From NCBI GenBank assembly GCA_016946835.1, contig JACVTC010000098.1:369501-433500 (forward strand): 64,000 nucleotides of DNA, read 5' to 3'. Of this stretch, positions 32,789 through 42,942 are shown piece by piece; position 1 is the stretch's first letter, and each line of letters starts with the position of its first letter. Origin of the DNA: Neocallimastix lanati (nom. inval.). Its lineage: Eukaryota; Neocallimastigomycota; Neocallimastigomycetes; Neocallimastigales; Neocallimastigaceae. Position numbers and translations under genes: made by a program. The notes under the pieces are model-generated. The model worked only from the letters and a program-made list of their open reading frames with translations. It was not told the DNA's origin and ran no database searches.

Positions 32789-34201
32789 ATGAAACTTTTT
32801 AATAAATTAACATTATTATGTTTAATTATTATGGGCACGGAGGCCATGAAGAATATTTCTTCCTTGGAATTAGTTAAAAATATGAAAATTGGATGGAATT
32901 TAGGTAATACATTAGATGCTCAATGTATTGATTCACTAAACTATTCAAAAGACCAAACTGCTTCTGAAACTTGTTGGGGTAATGTTAAAACAACTAAAGC
33001 TCTCTACACAAAATTAAGTTCTCTTGGTTTCAATACTTTTCGTATTCCAACTACTTGGAGTGGTCATTTTGGTAGTGGTCCACAATACAAAATTAACGCT
33101 ATTTGGATGAAAAGAGTTCATGAAGTCGTTGATTATGCTCTCAGCACTGGAGGTTACGCTATTTTAAATATTCACCATGAAACTTGGAATTATGCTTTTT
33201 CTAATAATTTAAGTAATGCTAAAACTATTTTAGTTGCAATTTGGAAACAAATTGCTGATGAATTTAAAAACTATGATGAACATTTAATTTTCGAAGGTAT
33301 GAACGAACCAAGAAAAGTTGGTTCTTCGGTTGAATGGACTGGTGGTGATAATGAAGGCTGGAGTTTCGTTAATGAAATGAATGGCCTTTTCGTAAAAACT
33401 ATTCGTGCTACTGGTGGTAACAATGCTCTCCGTCATCTCATGATCCCAACTTATGCAGCAAGTATTAATGACAATGCTACTAGTCATTTTAAATTACCAA
33501 GTAATGATAATAAACTTATTGTATCTCTTCATTCTTATAATCCATATAACTTTGCATTAAACACTGGTAACGGTGCTGTTAACAAATTCTCTGATACTAG
33601 TGAGGTTGATTGGATTATAAGCAATATTAAAAATACTTTTATTAATAAGAATATTCCAGTTATTATTGGTGAATTAGGCGCTATTAATCGTAACAATGAA
33701 GCTGAACGTGCTAAATGGGGTAAATATTATATCAGTAAAGCTAAATCTATCGGTGTTCCATGTATTTTATGGGATAATGGTGTATTCAGTGGAAGTGGTG
33801 AAACTTTTGGTCTTATTAATCGTTCTTCTTTACAAGTTACTTTCCCAACTTTAGTCAACAACTTAATTAGTGCTGCTGGCGCTAATAGTAAAACTAATAG
33901 TAGTAGTAGTAAAAATAATGCAGTTTCCAATAAAAAAACTAATTCAAATGCAGCCAAAACAAAGGTTACAACAGTTAATAAAACAAATGCTAAAGCTAAT
34001 GTTAAAACTACTACTAAAAGTAATACTACGGCTAGTACAAAATCGTCTACCAACTATCTCTCATGTAAATCAAATGACTGGAATTGTAAACAAAAAATGT
34101 CTGATCAGTGCTACAAAGATGCCTCTACATGTTGGACGTCTGGAAAAAGTGGAAGTGAATGTAATAAAATAAATGATCAATGCTCAAAAATCTGGACTTA
34201 A
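32789..34201 (+). CDS. GH5 endoglucanase-type enzyme with C-terminal six-Cys module
   Basis: 470 aa, intronless. The signal peptide is residues 1-19 (MKLFNKLTLLCLIIMGTEA). The GH5 catalytic domain spans about 25-365, with WNLGNTLDA near the start, FRIPTTW, and HHETW at 129-133. The predicted acid/base is E173 in FEGMNEPR and the predicted nucleophile is E295 in IIGELGA. The sequence fits the endoglucanase/xyloglucanase-type GH5 proteins (subfamily 4-like) common in rumen microbes; substrate is not shown by sequence alone. A Ser/Asn/Lys/Thr-rich linker (about 366-423) leads to a 45-residue module with Cys at 426, 433, 441, 448, 458 and 465, ending SKIWT. This is neither CBM1 nor the fungal dockerin. 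It is a paralogue of the gene at 38495, colinear through residue 360. Lack of introns is compatible with a bacterial origin of the catalytic domain. Confidence 0.93.
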   Translation: MKLFNKLTLLCLIIMGTEAMKNISSLELVKNMKIGWNLGNTLDAQCIDSLNYSKDQTASETCWGNVKTTKALYTKLSSLGFNTFRIPTTWSGHFGSGPQYKINAIWMKRVHEVVDYALSTGGYAILNIHHETWNYAFSNNLSNAKTILVAIWKQIADEFKNYDEHLIFEGMNEPRKVGSSVEWTGGDNEGWSFVNEMNGLFVKTIRATGGNNALRHLMIPTYAASINDNATSHFKLPSNDNKLIVSLHSYNPYNFALNTGNGAVNKFSDTSEVDWIISNIKNTFINKNIPVIIGELGAINRNNEAERAKWGKYYISKAKSIGVPCILWDNGVFSGSGETFGLINRSSLQVTFPTLVNNLISAAGANSKTNSSSSKNNAVSNKKTNSNAAKTKVTTVNKTNAKANVKTTTKSNTTASTKSSTNYLSCKSNDWNCKQKMSDQCYKDASTCWTSGKSGSECNKINDQCSKIWT

Positions 34202-34973
34202 AAAAAAAATAATACCAATTAATCATATAAATTAAAGATTAATAAAATATAATTATTTTTTATGGTTATATTAATCAATAATAGTATATAACTATAAATA
34301 TTAGATTAATATATAAAATAAAATACATTGTTCTAATTTTATTTTAGTTGTAAATAAACACTATATAATAAATAATGAAATAAATTAATGTTCTTTAAAA
34401 TGAAATATTATTTATTTCAATTAATAGAAATATATAGTATCATTATAAACATGTTAAAAAAAAATAATAATAATAAAGCATAATAATATAGCTAATATTA
34501 TTTAAATAGTTTTATTATAATATTCATATTAATAATGATTTAAATATCATTATATTAAATTAATTGAAATAAAATAATAATAATAAATAATAATTATTAT
34601 AAAAAAAAATTAAATATATAATAAATAATAAAAATAATAATAATAATGTATACTTTTATTCAATTCAGTTTCATTCCTTTTAATCTATTTAGTTATAATA
34701 CGTCAAACAATGTTATATAATTTTGGTTATTATTATTATAATATCTATAAATATTAAGAAGTAAAAATATGTAGTTAATACATAGTAATTTCTATCATTA
34801 TTTGTGTATTAATATTAAATATTCCAAAATAATTACGTAATTAAAAAAATTAAAAATAAAAAAATAAAAATAAAAATAAAAATAATTACAAATTCATGAT
34901 TTTTTCTTTAAATAATATGTAAAAGCCATACATATCAAAAAAAAAAAAAAAAAGTGGGACATTTTTTTTATAT

Positions 34974-35019
<46 letters not shown>

Positions 35020-35744
35020 TTATATAAAATAGAATATTTCATTTTATTACGGTAAAAATTATTGTAATTTATTGGTAATAAATTAATTTAATTCAGAACT
35101 ACAATTTATATAAAAAATATTACATACATTTTTTATATATATTTCATATTCATAATACAATAATAATAAAAAAAATAGTTAAGACTAAACAAATTTCATA
35201 TATAATATAATAAGTTATTTAATAAATATAAATTTAAATATTCAGAATTTTGAAAAAAAAAAAAAAAAAAAAAAAAATTCTTATTAACATTAATAGCATA
35301 AATAACAATATTATGGTTTACTATAATACCTAATTTTTTAAAAAATAAAATAAAAAAAAATAAATAAAAAATATTTTTTTCGTAATTATACCTTTTTTCA
35401 TCAATATAAATATTAATCATTTTATTATAAATAATCACACTAATATAGTTAAATAAAAGACAATTTTGTGAAATATCAAATATTTATTATGTACTTTAAA
35501 ATATCATATGACATAATGAATTATGATTGATCTATATAATTGTATAAATTATTATAATTATTATAATACTCATAATATATATATATTACTCAATTATATT
35601 TTTATTAATCTAAAACATAAATATTCAAAAGTTAAATAAATAATATTTATAATTTATTATGTATATTATAATTTATAATATTCATTAAATTCACCACACA
35701 TTTAATATTTATTTTTATTACAAAATTTTTTTAAAAAAAATTTT
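34202..35744. other. AT-rich intergenic spacer
   Basis: No gene is seen. It contains AAT microsatellite, a poly(T) run of about 36 (34977-35013) and a poly(A) run near 35250. The ORF at 35196-35438 on the reverse strand is a low-complexity artefact. Confidence 0.6.
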
Positions 35745-35880
35745 TTCTAAATATAGTTATTAAGTTTTATTTTATTTTCCGAATTATTTCTATATAATAT
35801 ATTCATAATATTTTCATAAATTTCTTTTTACTACTATATATTTAAAATAATATAAAATAAAGTATTAATAATTCTCCAAA
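35745..35880 (+). repeat. Dispersed ~140-bp repeat, copy 1
   Basis: ATATAGTTATTAAG.TTTTATTTTATTTTCCGAATTATTTC through ATAAAATAAAGTATTAATAATTCTC recurs with indels at about 37848-38005, in the same orientation. No coding content. Confidence 0.65.
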
Positions 35881-36012
35881 GGATTTTATACATATACAAA
35901 TTTTATGTAGAATGAAACTTTAAATAATAATAAATTTAAAAATATATAGATTAAGGTTAGAAAGTATAAAATTATTAAATAGTTAAATAATATGATAATT
36001 ACCTTAAAAATT

Positions 36013-36298
36013 AATAAACTGTAATTAATAGATTTTAACAATATTAATTTGATATAGGATGGAAATTTATTATGTTTCCCTTTTTTATCAATTATACAAT
36101 TAAACTCAAATATTTCTTATAATATTAATCTTAATATTTAATGAAGTGATATTATAAAACAATTATATTTTATAAAAAACAGTTTTATTATTTTCTTTTA
36201 TTTAATTTTAATTATATAATATGTAAAAATGGGAAACATAATAAATTTCCATCCTTTATCAAATTAATATTGTTAAAATTCATTAATTACAGTTTATT
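36013..36298. repeat. Inverted repeat, MITE-like (arms ~68 bp)
   Basis: The left arm (about 36013-36080) ends GGATGGAAATTTATTATGTTTCCC. Its near-perfect reverse complement occupies 36231-36298 (GGGAAACATAATAAATTTCC..). The roughly 150-bp spacer is AT-rich. The right arm and its flank are duplicated again at about 36759-36830. There is no coding capacity; a small non-autonomous foldback or MITE is one explanation. Confidence 0.6.
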
Positions 36299-36368
36299 GA
36301 TTGTTAACTTTTATAATAGATTATGCTAAAATATATATATTGAAAAAAAAGGAACTTTTTTTTTTTTA

Positions 36369-36404
<36 letters not shown>

Positions 36405-37000
36405 TAATACAGGAGTTTTATACTCAATTAGAGTATTACATTTAAATTTATTAGTAATAAATTATTTTACAATACATCATTTCTTTACAAAAAAAAATAA
36501 AATTAAATTAAATTAAAACAAAATAAAATAAAACAAAATAAAACAAAATAAAAATATTAATAAAAAAATAATTTTTCCTTAATTATTCCTTTTTTCCTTA
36601 ATATAAATATTAATAATTTTATTATAAATAATTATGATATAAATGAAAATAAAATATTAATCTTAATATTTAATTATCTGATATTATAAAACAATTATTT
36701 TTTATAAAAACAGTTTTATTACTTTCTTTTATTTAATATTAATTATATAATATATAAAAATGGGAAACATAAAAATTTTCCATCCTTTATCAAATTAATA
36801 TTGTTAAAATTCATTAATTACAGTTTATTGATTGTTAACTTTTATAATAGATTATGCTAAAATATATATATTGAAAAAAAAGGAACATTTTTTTTTTTAT
36901 TTTTCTTTTATTATTATTATTTAATACAGGAGTTTTATACTCAATTAGAGTATTACATTTAAATTTATTACTAATAAATTATTTTACAATACATCATTTC
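36171..37000 (+). repeat. Tandem duplication of ~0.5 kb
   Basis: The segment about 36171-36510 (ATAAAAAACAGTTTTATTA.. to ..TACATCATTTCTTTACAAA) is repeated at about 36700-37005 with a shorter internal poly(T)/(ATT) tract. The copies are joined by AAAAC/AAAAT microsatellite, which also extends over 37010-37115. Confidence 0.75.
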
Positions 37001-37204
37001 TTTACAAAATAAAATAAAATAAAATAAAATTAAAACAAAATAAAATAAAATAAAATAAAACAAAATAAAATAAAACAAAATAAAATAAAACAAAATAAAA
37101 TAAAACAAAATAAAAAATTTAATAAAAAAATAATTTCCCCTTAATTATTCCTTTTTTCCTTAATATAAATATTAATAATTTTATTATAAATAATTATGAT
37201 ATAA

Positions 37205-37425
37205 ATGAAAATAAAAACTTTAATTATTAATAATTTATTTTGTTATTAATTACATAAAAATAAATTAATAAATCATTAATCATTGATTAATTATCATTGA
37301 TTTGTAATGTGATTTAATATAGCGTGATATGAAATAGATTTATGTAATATCATAAATTCTATACAAACGCATAAAATTAATGTAGACATAAAATTTGTGT
37401 AACAAATTTTATGCTATGTAAATCT
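37205..37425 (+). repeat. Dispersed ~220-bp repeat, copy 1
   Basis: This is similar to the reverse complement of about 50335-50550. The best-matched part is AATAAAAACTTTAATTATTA..ACATAAAAATAAATTAATAA. Both copies end in a palindrome-like block: ACATAAAATTTGTGTAACAA here, ACATAAAATTTATTACATAA there. It is non-coding. Confidence 0.65.
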
Positions 37426-37719
37426 ATGTAAATATGTAAATAATTTATAAATTTATATAGTTTTATTTTATATTTTTTATTTTATTATAATTTTTTTATA
37501 TAAAATTTTATATGTTTTAATATTAAATTAAATATTTAATATTTAATATTTTTAAAATAGTTTATAATTAAAGAGTATTATAAAAAGAATACTACTTTTT
37601 CATTAATTTTTCTTCACCTTTTTCAACATTTATTTTTATAATATTAAAAAATAAATTAATAAATTATATTCTTCTGTCTCCCTAAAGAGTTATAACAAAC
37701 CTGAGTTATATATCAATTA

Positions 37720-37757
<38 letters not shown>

Positions 37758-37847
37758 ACAATAGTAATTTCAAATAAAAAGCCTTTCAATAAGTATTTTT
37801 ATCTCATAGAATTATATTAAAAAAATCTTTTTATTATGAATCATAAA

Positions 37848-38005
37848 TATAGTTATTAAACTTTATTTTATTTTCCGAATTATTTCTATTAAATGTAATA
37901 TATCCATAATAATTTCATAAATTTTTTTTTACCACTAAAGAATAATGTATAATTTAATTAAATTATCAATAATATAAAATAAAGTTTTAATAATTCTCAA
38001 TTTAT
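37848..38005 (+). repeat. Dispersed ~140-bp repeat, copy 2
   Basis: Same sequence as about 35745-35880 with small indels, followed by a weak third copy of the ATATTGTTAAA..TTACAGTTT sequence of the 36-kb inverted repeat. It lies about 0.5 kb upstream of the second GH5 gene. Confidence 0.6.
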
Positions 38006-38494
38006 ATTGTTAAATTTTATTAATTACAGTTTTGCAAATTTTTAATTTATATAATAGAATATTTTATTTATCAACTTAATTTAAACTTAATTTATAATTA
38101 AATCTAATTTATTATATGTTATATATTATTAAATGTTTTTAACTTTATGAGCAAATGACACAAATTATCCAAAAATTTTTTATATTGTTTTTACTAACAT
38201 TGAAAACATATGTAAAAATTAAATTTTGAAATATATATAAATATCAAAATTTTTTTTCCAAATTTTTTTCTTTTTTAATAAATCAAATAAAATATATATA
38301 TATTTTTTTGAAAAAAATATATAATAAAATTATTTATTTTAATAAAAATAATTATATATACTCAAAAAAAATAATAATTACTACAGGTTATTAATTATTA
38401 TTATTTGCTTTTTTAAAAAAAAAAAAAGAAAAAAGAAAAAAGAAAAAAATATAACAATATATATTCTTAAATTTTATAATATAAACAAGTCAAA

Positions 38495-39913
38495 ATGAAA
38501 ATTTTAAATACTCTCAGTTTACTTGGTTTAGCTATTATTGGCTCAAAGGCTATGAAAAACATTTCATCTAAGGAATTAGTTAAAGATTTGACTATTGGTT
38601 GGAGTTTAGGTAATACTTTAGATGCCACTTGTTTTGAAACTTTAGATTATAATAAAAACCAAATTGCTTCAGAAACATGTTGGGGTAATGTTAAAACCAC
38701 TCAAGAACTTTACTATAAATTAAGTGACCTTGGTTTTAATACTTTTCGTATTCCAACTACTTGGAGTGGTCATTTTGGCAATGCTCCAGACTACAAAATT
38801 AATGATCAATGGATGAAAAGAGTTCATGAAATTGTTGATTATGCTCTTAATACTGGTGGTTACGCCATTTTAAATATTCATCATGAAACTTGGAATCATG
38901 CATTCCAAAGAAATTTGGAAAGTGCTAAAAAAATTTTAGTTGCTATTTGGAAACAAATTGCTGCTGAATTTGCTGACTATGATGAACATTTAATTTTCGA
39001 AGGTATGAATGAACCAAGAAAGGTTGGTGATCCAGCCGAATGGAATGGTGGTGATTATGAAGGATGGAATTTCGTTAATGAAATGAATGATCTTTTCGTT
39101 AAAACTATTCGTTCTACTGGTGGTAACAATGCTTTACGTCATCTTATGATTCCAACCTACGCTGCTTGTATTAATGATGGTGCTATTAATAACTTCAAAT
39201 TTCCAAGAGGTGATGATAAAGTTATTGTTTCTCTTCACTCATACAGTCCATATAACTTTGCCTTAAATAATGGAGCTGGTGCAGTTAGTAATTTCTACGA
39301 TGGTAGTGAAATTGATTGGGCTATGAATACTATTAATTCTAATTTCATTAGCAAGGGTATTCCTGTTATTATTGGTGAATTTGGTGCCATGAATCGAAAC
39401 AATGAAAATGACCGTGAAAGATGGGCAGAATATTATATTAAGAAGGCTACATCTATCGGTGTTCCATGTGTTATATGGGATAATGGTTACTTTGAAGGAG
39501 AAGGTGAACGTTTTGGTCTTATTAATCGTTCTACTTTACAAGTTGTTTTCCCAAAACTTATTAATGGTTTAATTAAAGGTTTAGGTAATTCTATTAAAAC
39601 AAGAACTACCATCAGAAGAACCACAACTACTACTTCTCAATCCCAACCCACAAATGATAATTCCTGTTTCAGTGTAAACCTTGGCTACAGTTGTTGTAAC
39701 GGTTGTGAAGTTGCTTACACTGATTCTGATGGTAAATGGGGTGTTGAAAATGGTAATTGGTGTGGAATAAAGTCATCATGTAATAACACTTCACGTATTT
39801 GTTGGTCTGAAAAACTTGGATATCCATGCTGTCAAAATACCTCTTCTGTTGTTTACACAGATAATGATGGTAATTGGGGTGTAGAAAATGGCAATTGGTG
39901 TGGTATTTATTAA
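38495..39913 (+). CDS. Cellulosomal GH5 endoglucanase-type enzyme with two dockerins
   Basis: 472 aa, intronless. The signal peptide is residues 1-19 ([19 protein letters not shown]). The GH5 catalytic domain (about 25-365) has FRIPTTW, HHETW, the predicted acid/base E173 (FEGMNEPR) and nucleophile E295 (IIGEFGA). A short Arg/Thr linker (369-389) leads to two fungal dockerins. Dockerin 1 is at about 391-425 ([23 protein letters not shown]). Dockerin 2 is at about 436-471 ([23 protein letters not shown]). The dockerins would bind scaffoldin, so this is the cellulosome-attached version of the enzyme at 32789. The two are gap-free for 360 residues. Unlike the phosphatase gene, these dockerin codons carry no introns. 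The substrate is probably beta-1,4-glucan or a related glucan, inferred from the family. Confidence 0.95.
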   Translation: MKILNTLSLLGLAIIGSKAMKNISSKELVKDLTIGWSLGNTLDATCFETLDYNKNQIASETCWGNVKTTQELYYKLSDLGFNTFRIPTTWSGHFGNAPDYKINDQWMKRVHEIVDYALNTGGYAILNIHHETWNHAFQRNLESAKKILVAIWKQIAAEFADYDEHLIFEGMNEPRKVGDPAEWNGGDYEGWNFVNEMNDLFVKTIRSTGGNNALRHLMIPTYAACINDGAINNFKFPRGDDKVIVSLHSYSPYNFALNNGAGAVSNFYDGSEIDWAMNTINSNFISKGIPVIIGEFGAMNRNNENDRERWAEYYIKKATSIGVPCVIWDNGYFEGEGERFGLINRSTLQVVFPKLINGLIKGLGNSIKTRTTIRRTTTTTSQSQPTNDNSCFSVNLGYSCCNGCEVAYTDSDGKWGVENGNWCGIKSSCNNTSRICWSEKLGYPCCQNTSSVVYTDNDGNWGVENGNWCGIY

Positions 39914-40477
39914 AAAAAAATTTAGTAAATTAAAAACTAATTTGGAATATTATATTATTATATTATTAGATAAATTTAAAATATAGTGGTCATATAACAA
40001 TAAACTTATATATGATCATAAAAAAAAAATTTCTTTCAAAAAGAAGAAAAAAACAAAAAAAGGGGAAATTTTAATTTATAATAATAAAAAACAAAATAAT
40101 AAATATAAATTCGAAAAGAAAAAAAAAAAAAAAAAATTTAAAAAATAAAATAAAATAAAATTTAAGTTAAAAAAAAATTTAATTAAATTAATTATTATTA
40201 TTATTATTATTATATTATTATTTATTTAATTTTTATTCTGTAAGTGTTCTAAATCCTAAATTTACTATATTTTGTTATAAGAGTGGCTTATTTTACTTAA
40301 ATAATTGTTAAATATTGCAAAAAGAAAAAACTTCATATTATTTTGATTATTATTTAAAGTATTGTTTAATTTTCTTTATTTATTTTTATTACATTTTTTA
40401 TTTATATTAATATTTCTTATTAGTTTTTAGTATTATAGTTTATATTAGTTTCTTTTTAATCAATTTTTAGTCCATTA
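39914..40477. other. AT-rich spacer
   Basis: No gene is seen; A-rich runs and a short (ATT)n tract near 40195. It ends at the start codon of the deleted LINE. Confidence 0.6.
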
Positions 40478-40663
40478 TGGAAAAGATATTTCACTGGGGT
40501 TCTCGCTGTTATGGAATATTTATTAACAACACAAGGTTGATTTTTATCCGTGATATACACCCATAGACCAATATTAAAGTGAAGGAATTTATTCATTCTA
40601 GATACAAAATTTAGGAAGGTTCTTTTCCTAATGAATGGAACTCTCCATCTATTGTTTCTATTC

Positions 40664-40713
<50 letters not shown>

Positions 40714-42312
40714 CGATCTTTCTAATTGTAATAATTATAGAGGTAACTCTCTTATCAATGTTGGTCTTAAAATTCAAACAAAAATAGTCACAGATAGAAT
40801 CTCTAAATATGCTTTTAAACATAATTTCCTATTCATGCTTTTAAACGTAATTATTAGTCCCGTTATCACCTATATTGTTTAATTTATTCATTAATGATAT
40901 TTTAAACAATTGTGATAAATATGGTGTTAGTATTAGTAATAAAAAATGTTGTGGAGGTCTTTTTGCTGATGATATTGTTCTCATCGCGCCTAGTGAAGGA
41001 AAAATGATGGCTCTACTCCGTCATGTTTTTTGTTTGTGCTAATAAAAATGAAATGTCTTTTGGTATCGATAAATGTGCTACAATGGTTATTAAACCCTTA
41101 AATTTTGTTTCATATTCTGGTTATGAAGAACCTACATTTCACCTTGGTATGTATTCTATCCCTAAAGCATCTTTGTATATTTACTTAGGTATCCACTTCA
41201 GAAATGATCTTTCCCTTGAGCCTATTATCACTTATATGAATACTAAAATTAGAAAATTCTTATTTTCTTTCTCGAGTTTTTTATCCAATAATAAAGTTCC
41301 ATTAACTTTTAAAAGATCTATTATTCAATCATATATTATTAGCAAAGCATTATATTTTTGCTCCACATTTAGGTTCAAACAAAAACAATTATAAGAATGT
41401 ATAATCTTTAATTAACACAGCATTGTTATGGTGTATTGATTCTGACTCTTTGAACAAGGAAAATTATCTTAACATTGAAAAGAAGAAAAAAATGAAAAAA
41501 ATTATATCAAAAGGAACTCAACGGTTAGTGTTTATGCCTTATCTCATGATCTTCAAGTATTTCCAATTGCTGGCTTTTGTGCCTCTTTTCAAATAAAATG
41601 CTTTTGTAAATAGAGAAATTTTAAATGTATTATTAAAGATCTCATAAACCATATCCCTTCTATGCCACATTATTCTTGGTCGAAAAAATCACTGATGCTC
41701 TACAAGAAAATTAAGAAAAAGAATATCACTAAATTCAAAGATGTTATTGAATCATATTGGTCTGATGTTGGTAAATTCCAAGGAATTAAAGGTATGAATT
41801 ATGATAACTTCAAATTTATATAAATACTAGAAATTTATTCAAGCTCAGCCTTGAATATACCCTCATTTAAGTTTAGGTTTTAACTGGATCTTAAGATTAA
41901 GAGCTGGTCACAAATATAATACAACTATTGCAATAAGAAGTGGTAGAGTTTCTGACGGACTATCCTAAATTCTTCCCTTGTTGTGGAAAAAGTGAACAAT
42001 CTTTTATCCATTGGATATTTGAATGCTCTACCTTTTCTTTATGTCGATTTAAATCTTTAGATTTTATCGATGATTTATTCATTATATTTGCCAATAAAGT
42101 AAGGAATCTTTCCTTACTTCCTTCTAATTCTAATATTTTAGAATATGAAAATTTCATAAACAAGTATATTTATACATTCTTTCTTGGGGGAATTTCGGCT
42201 TTAGATGAGCTACAATTCGATACTGGGGAACAGAGACATTTAAGTGAACAACTCCTAAAAAGTTCACAGAGGTCTACTGTTCCGTATATTGTGGGGCTTT
42301 CGGAATATCTAG
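40478..42312 (+). mobile_element. LINE-C, internally deleted and decayed
   Basis: It starts with ATG and an N-terminal domain related to that of LINE-B (FHWGSRCYGIFINNTRLIFI against FHRGFYCFGNHMNNYSLIFI). At about 40610 it jumps straight into the RT region (GSFPNEWNSPSIVSIP against GSFPKKWNSASIVSIP), so the endonuclease is deleted. A second gap removes the RT segment with the first catalytic Asp: after KHNFL near 40830, the sequence resumes at SPILFNLFIND-like codons near 40880. Further pieces are FADDIVLIAP (about 40964), a 123-aa ORF (41023-41394) and a zf-RVT-like cluster (FPCCGKSEQSFIHWIFEC, about 41970-42025). The 3' end stops at GLSEYL without UTR or poly(A). Many frameshifts make it dead. 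Confidence 0.85.
40665..40711 (+). repeat. Poly(A) expansion inside LINE-C coding sequence
   Basis: About 47 consecutive A sit where related elements have two Lys codons (SIPKKGDLS). The frame is kept across the run: SIP, poly-Lys, SDLSNCNNYRG. Confidence 0.8.
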
Positions 42313-42391
42313 TTTATTGATCTTGATAAGAATAAATTTAATATTAATATAAAAGTTTGAGAAATAATAGTAATAATATAAAGATTTATTT

Positions 42392-42646
42392 TCAAAAAAT
42401 AAGTTTCTTAGTTTGATTTATTGAATTTTTCAAGTAATTCTGAACAAAAAAGATTTGTTTTTGATTCCTAAGATGCCTCAGATAACGGATATCCTTTCCA
42501 CTTAATAAGTTATTGAATTTTCCCATAATATTTTCTTTTGAAGAAAATTTCTTCAACTTCATATTCTTTTTCGTCATTGACTTTAATTGGAGGTGATAGT
42601 TCTTTCTTTTTTTTGTAATCCTAAATTTATTATTAGACAATGCCAA
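42392..42646 (-). other. Uncertain coding-like segment
   Basis: An 84-codon reverse-strand ORF (MGKFNNLLSGKDIRYLRHLR in its middle) has better complexity than the AT-rich flanks. No family was recognised and no start context supports it. It sits between the end of LINE-C and the ankyrin relic, and may be a remnant of either insertion or of a lost gene. Confidence 0.25.
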
Positions 42647-42935
42647 TATTAAAAATAAAATTATTTTGGAATAAATGAAAAAAATAAATATAATTGGAAT
42701 TCACTTTTAAAAGCCACTTATAAAAATAATATTGAAAGGATTAAATTATTAATAGATTAAGCCAACAGAAATAAAATTATTTTAGAAATAAATGAAAAAG
42801 AAATTAACTATGATTGGTATCCACTTTTATATATTACTTCAAGAGATAATACTGATTTGGCTAAATTGCTAATATATTATGCCAATAAAAATATAATTAT
42901 TATGGAAATAATTGAAAAAATGAAACTGGAAATTA
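42640..42935 (+). pseudogene. Ankyrin-repeat pseudogene, part upstream of the LINE
   Basis: Three degenerate ankyrin units read in one frame with stops. They are ANIKNKIILE*NEKNKYNWNS, then NIERIKLLID*ANRNKIILE and INEKEINYDWYPLLYITSRD, then TDLAKLLIYYANKNIIIMEI. The last is cut by the reverse-strand LINE at about 42943. A further unit appears beyond that element at about 44690. No functional protein can be made. Confidence 0.65.
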
Positions 42936-42942
42936 TCCACAT

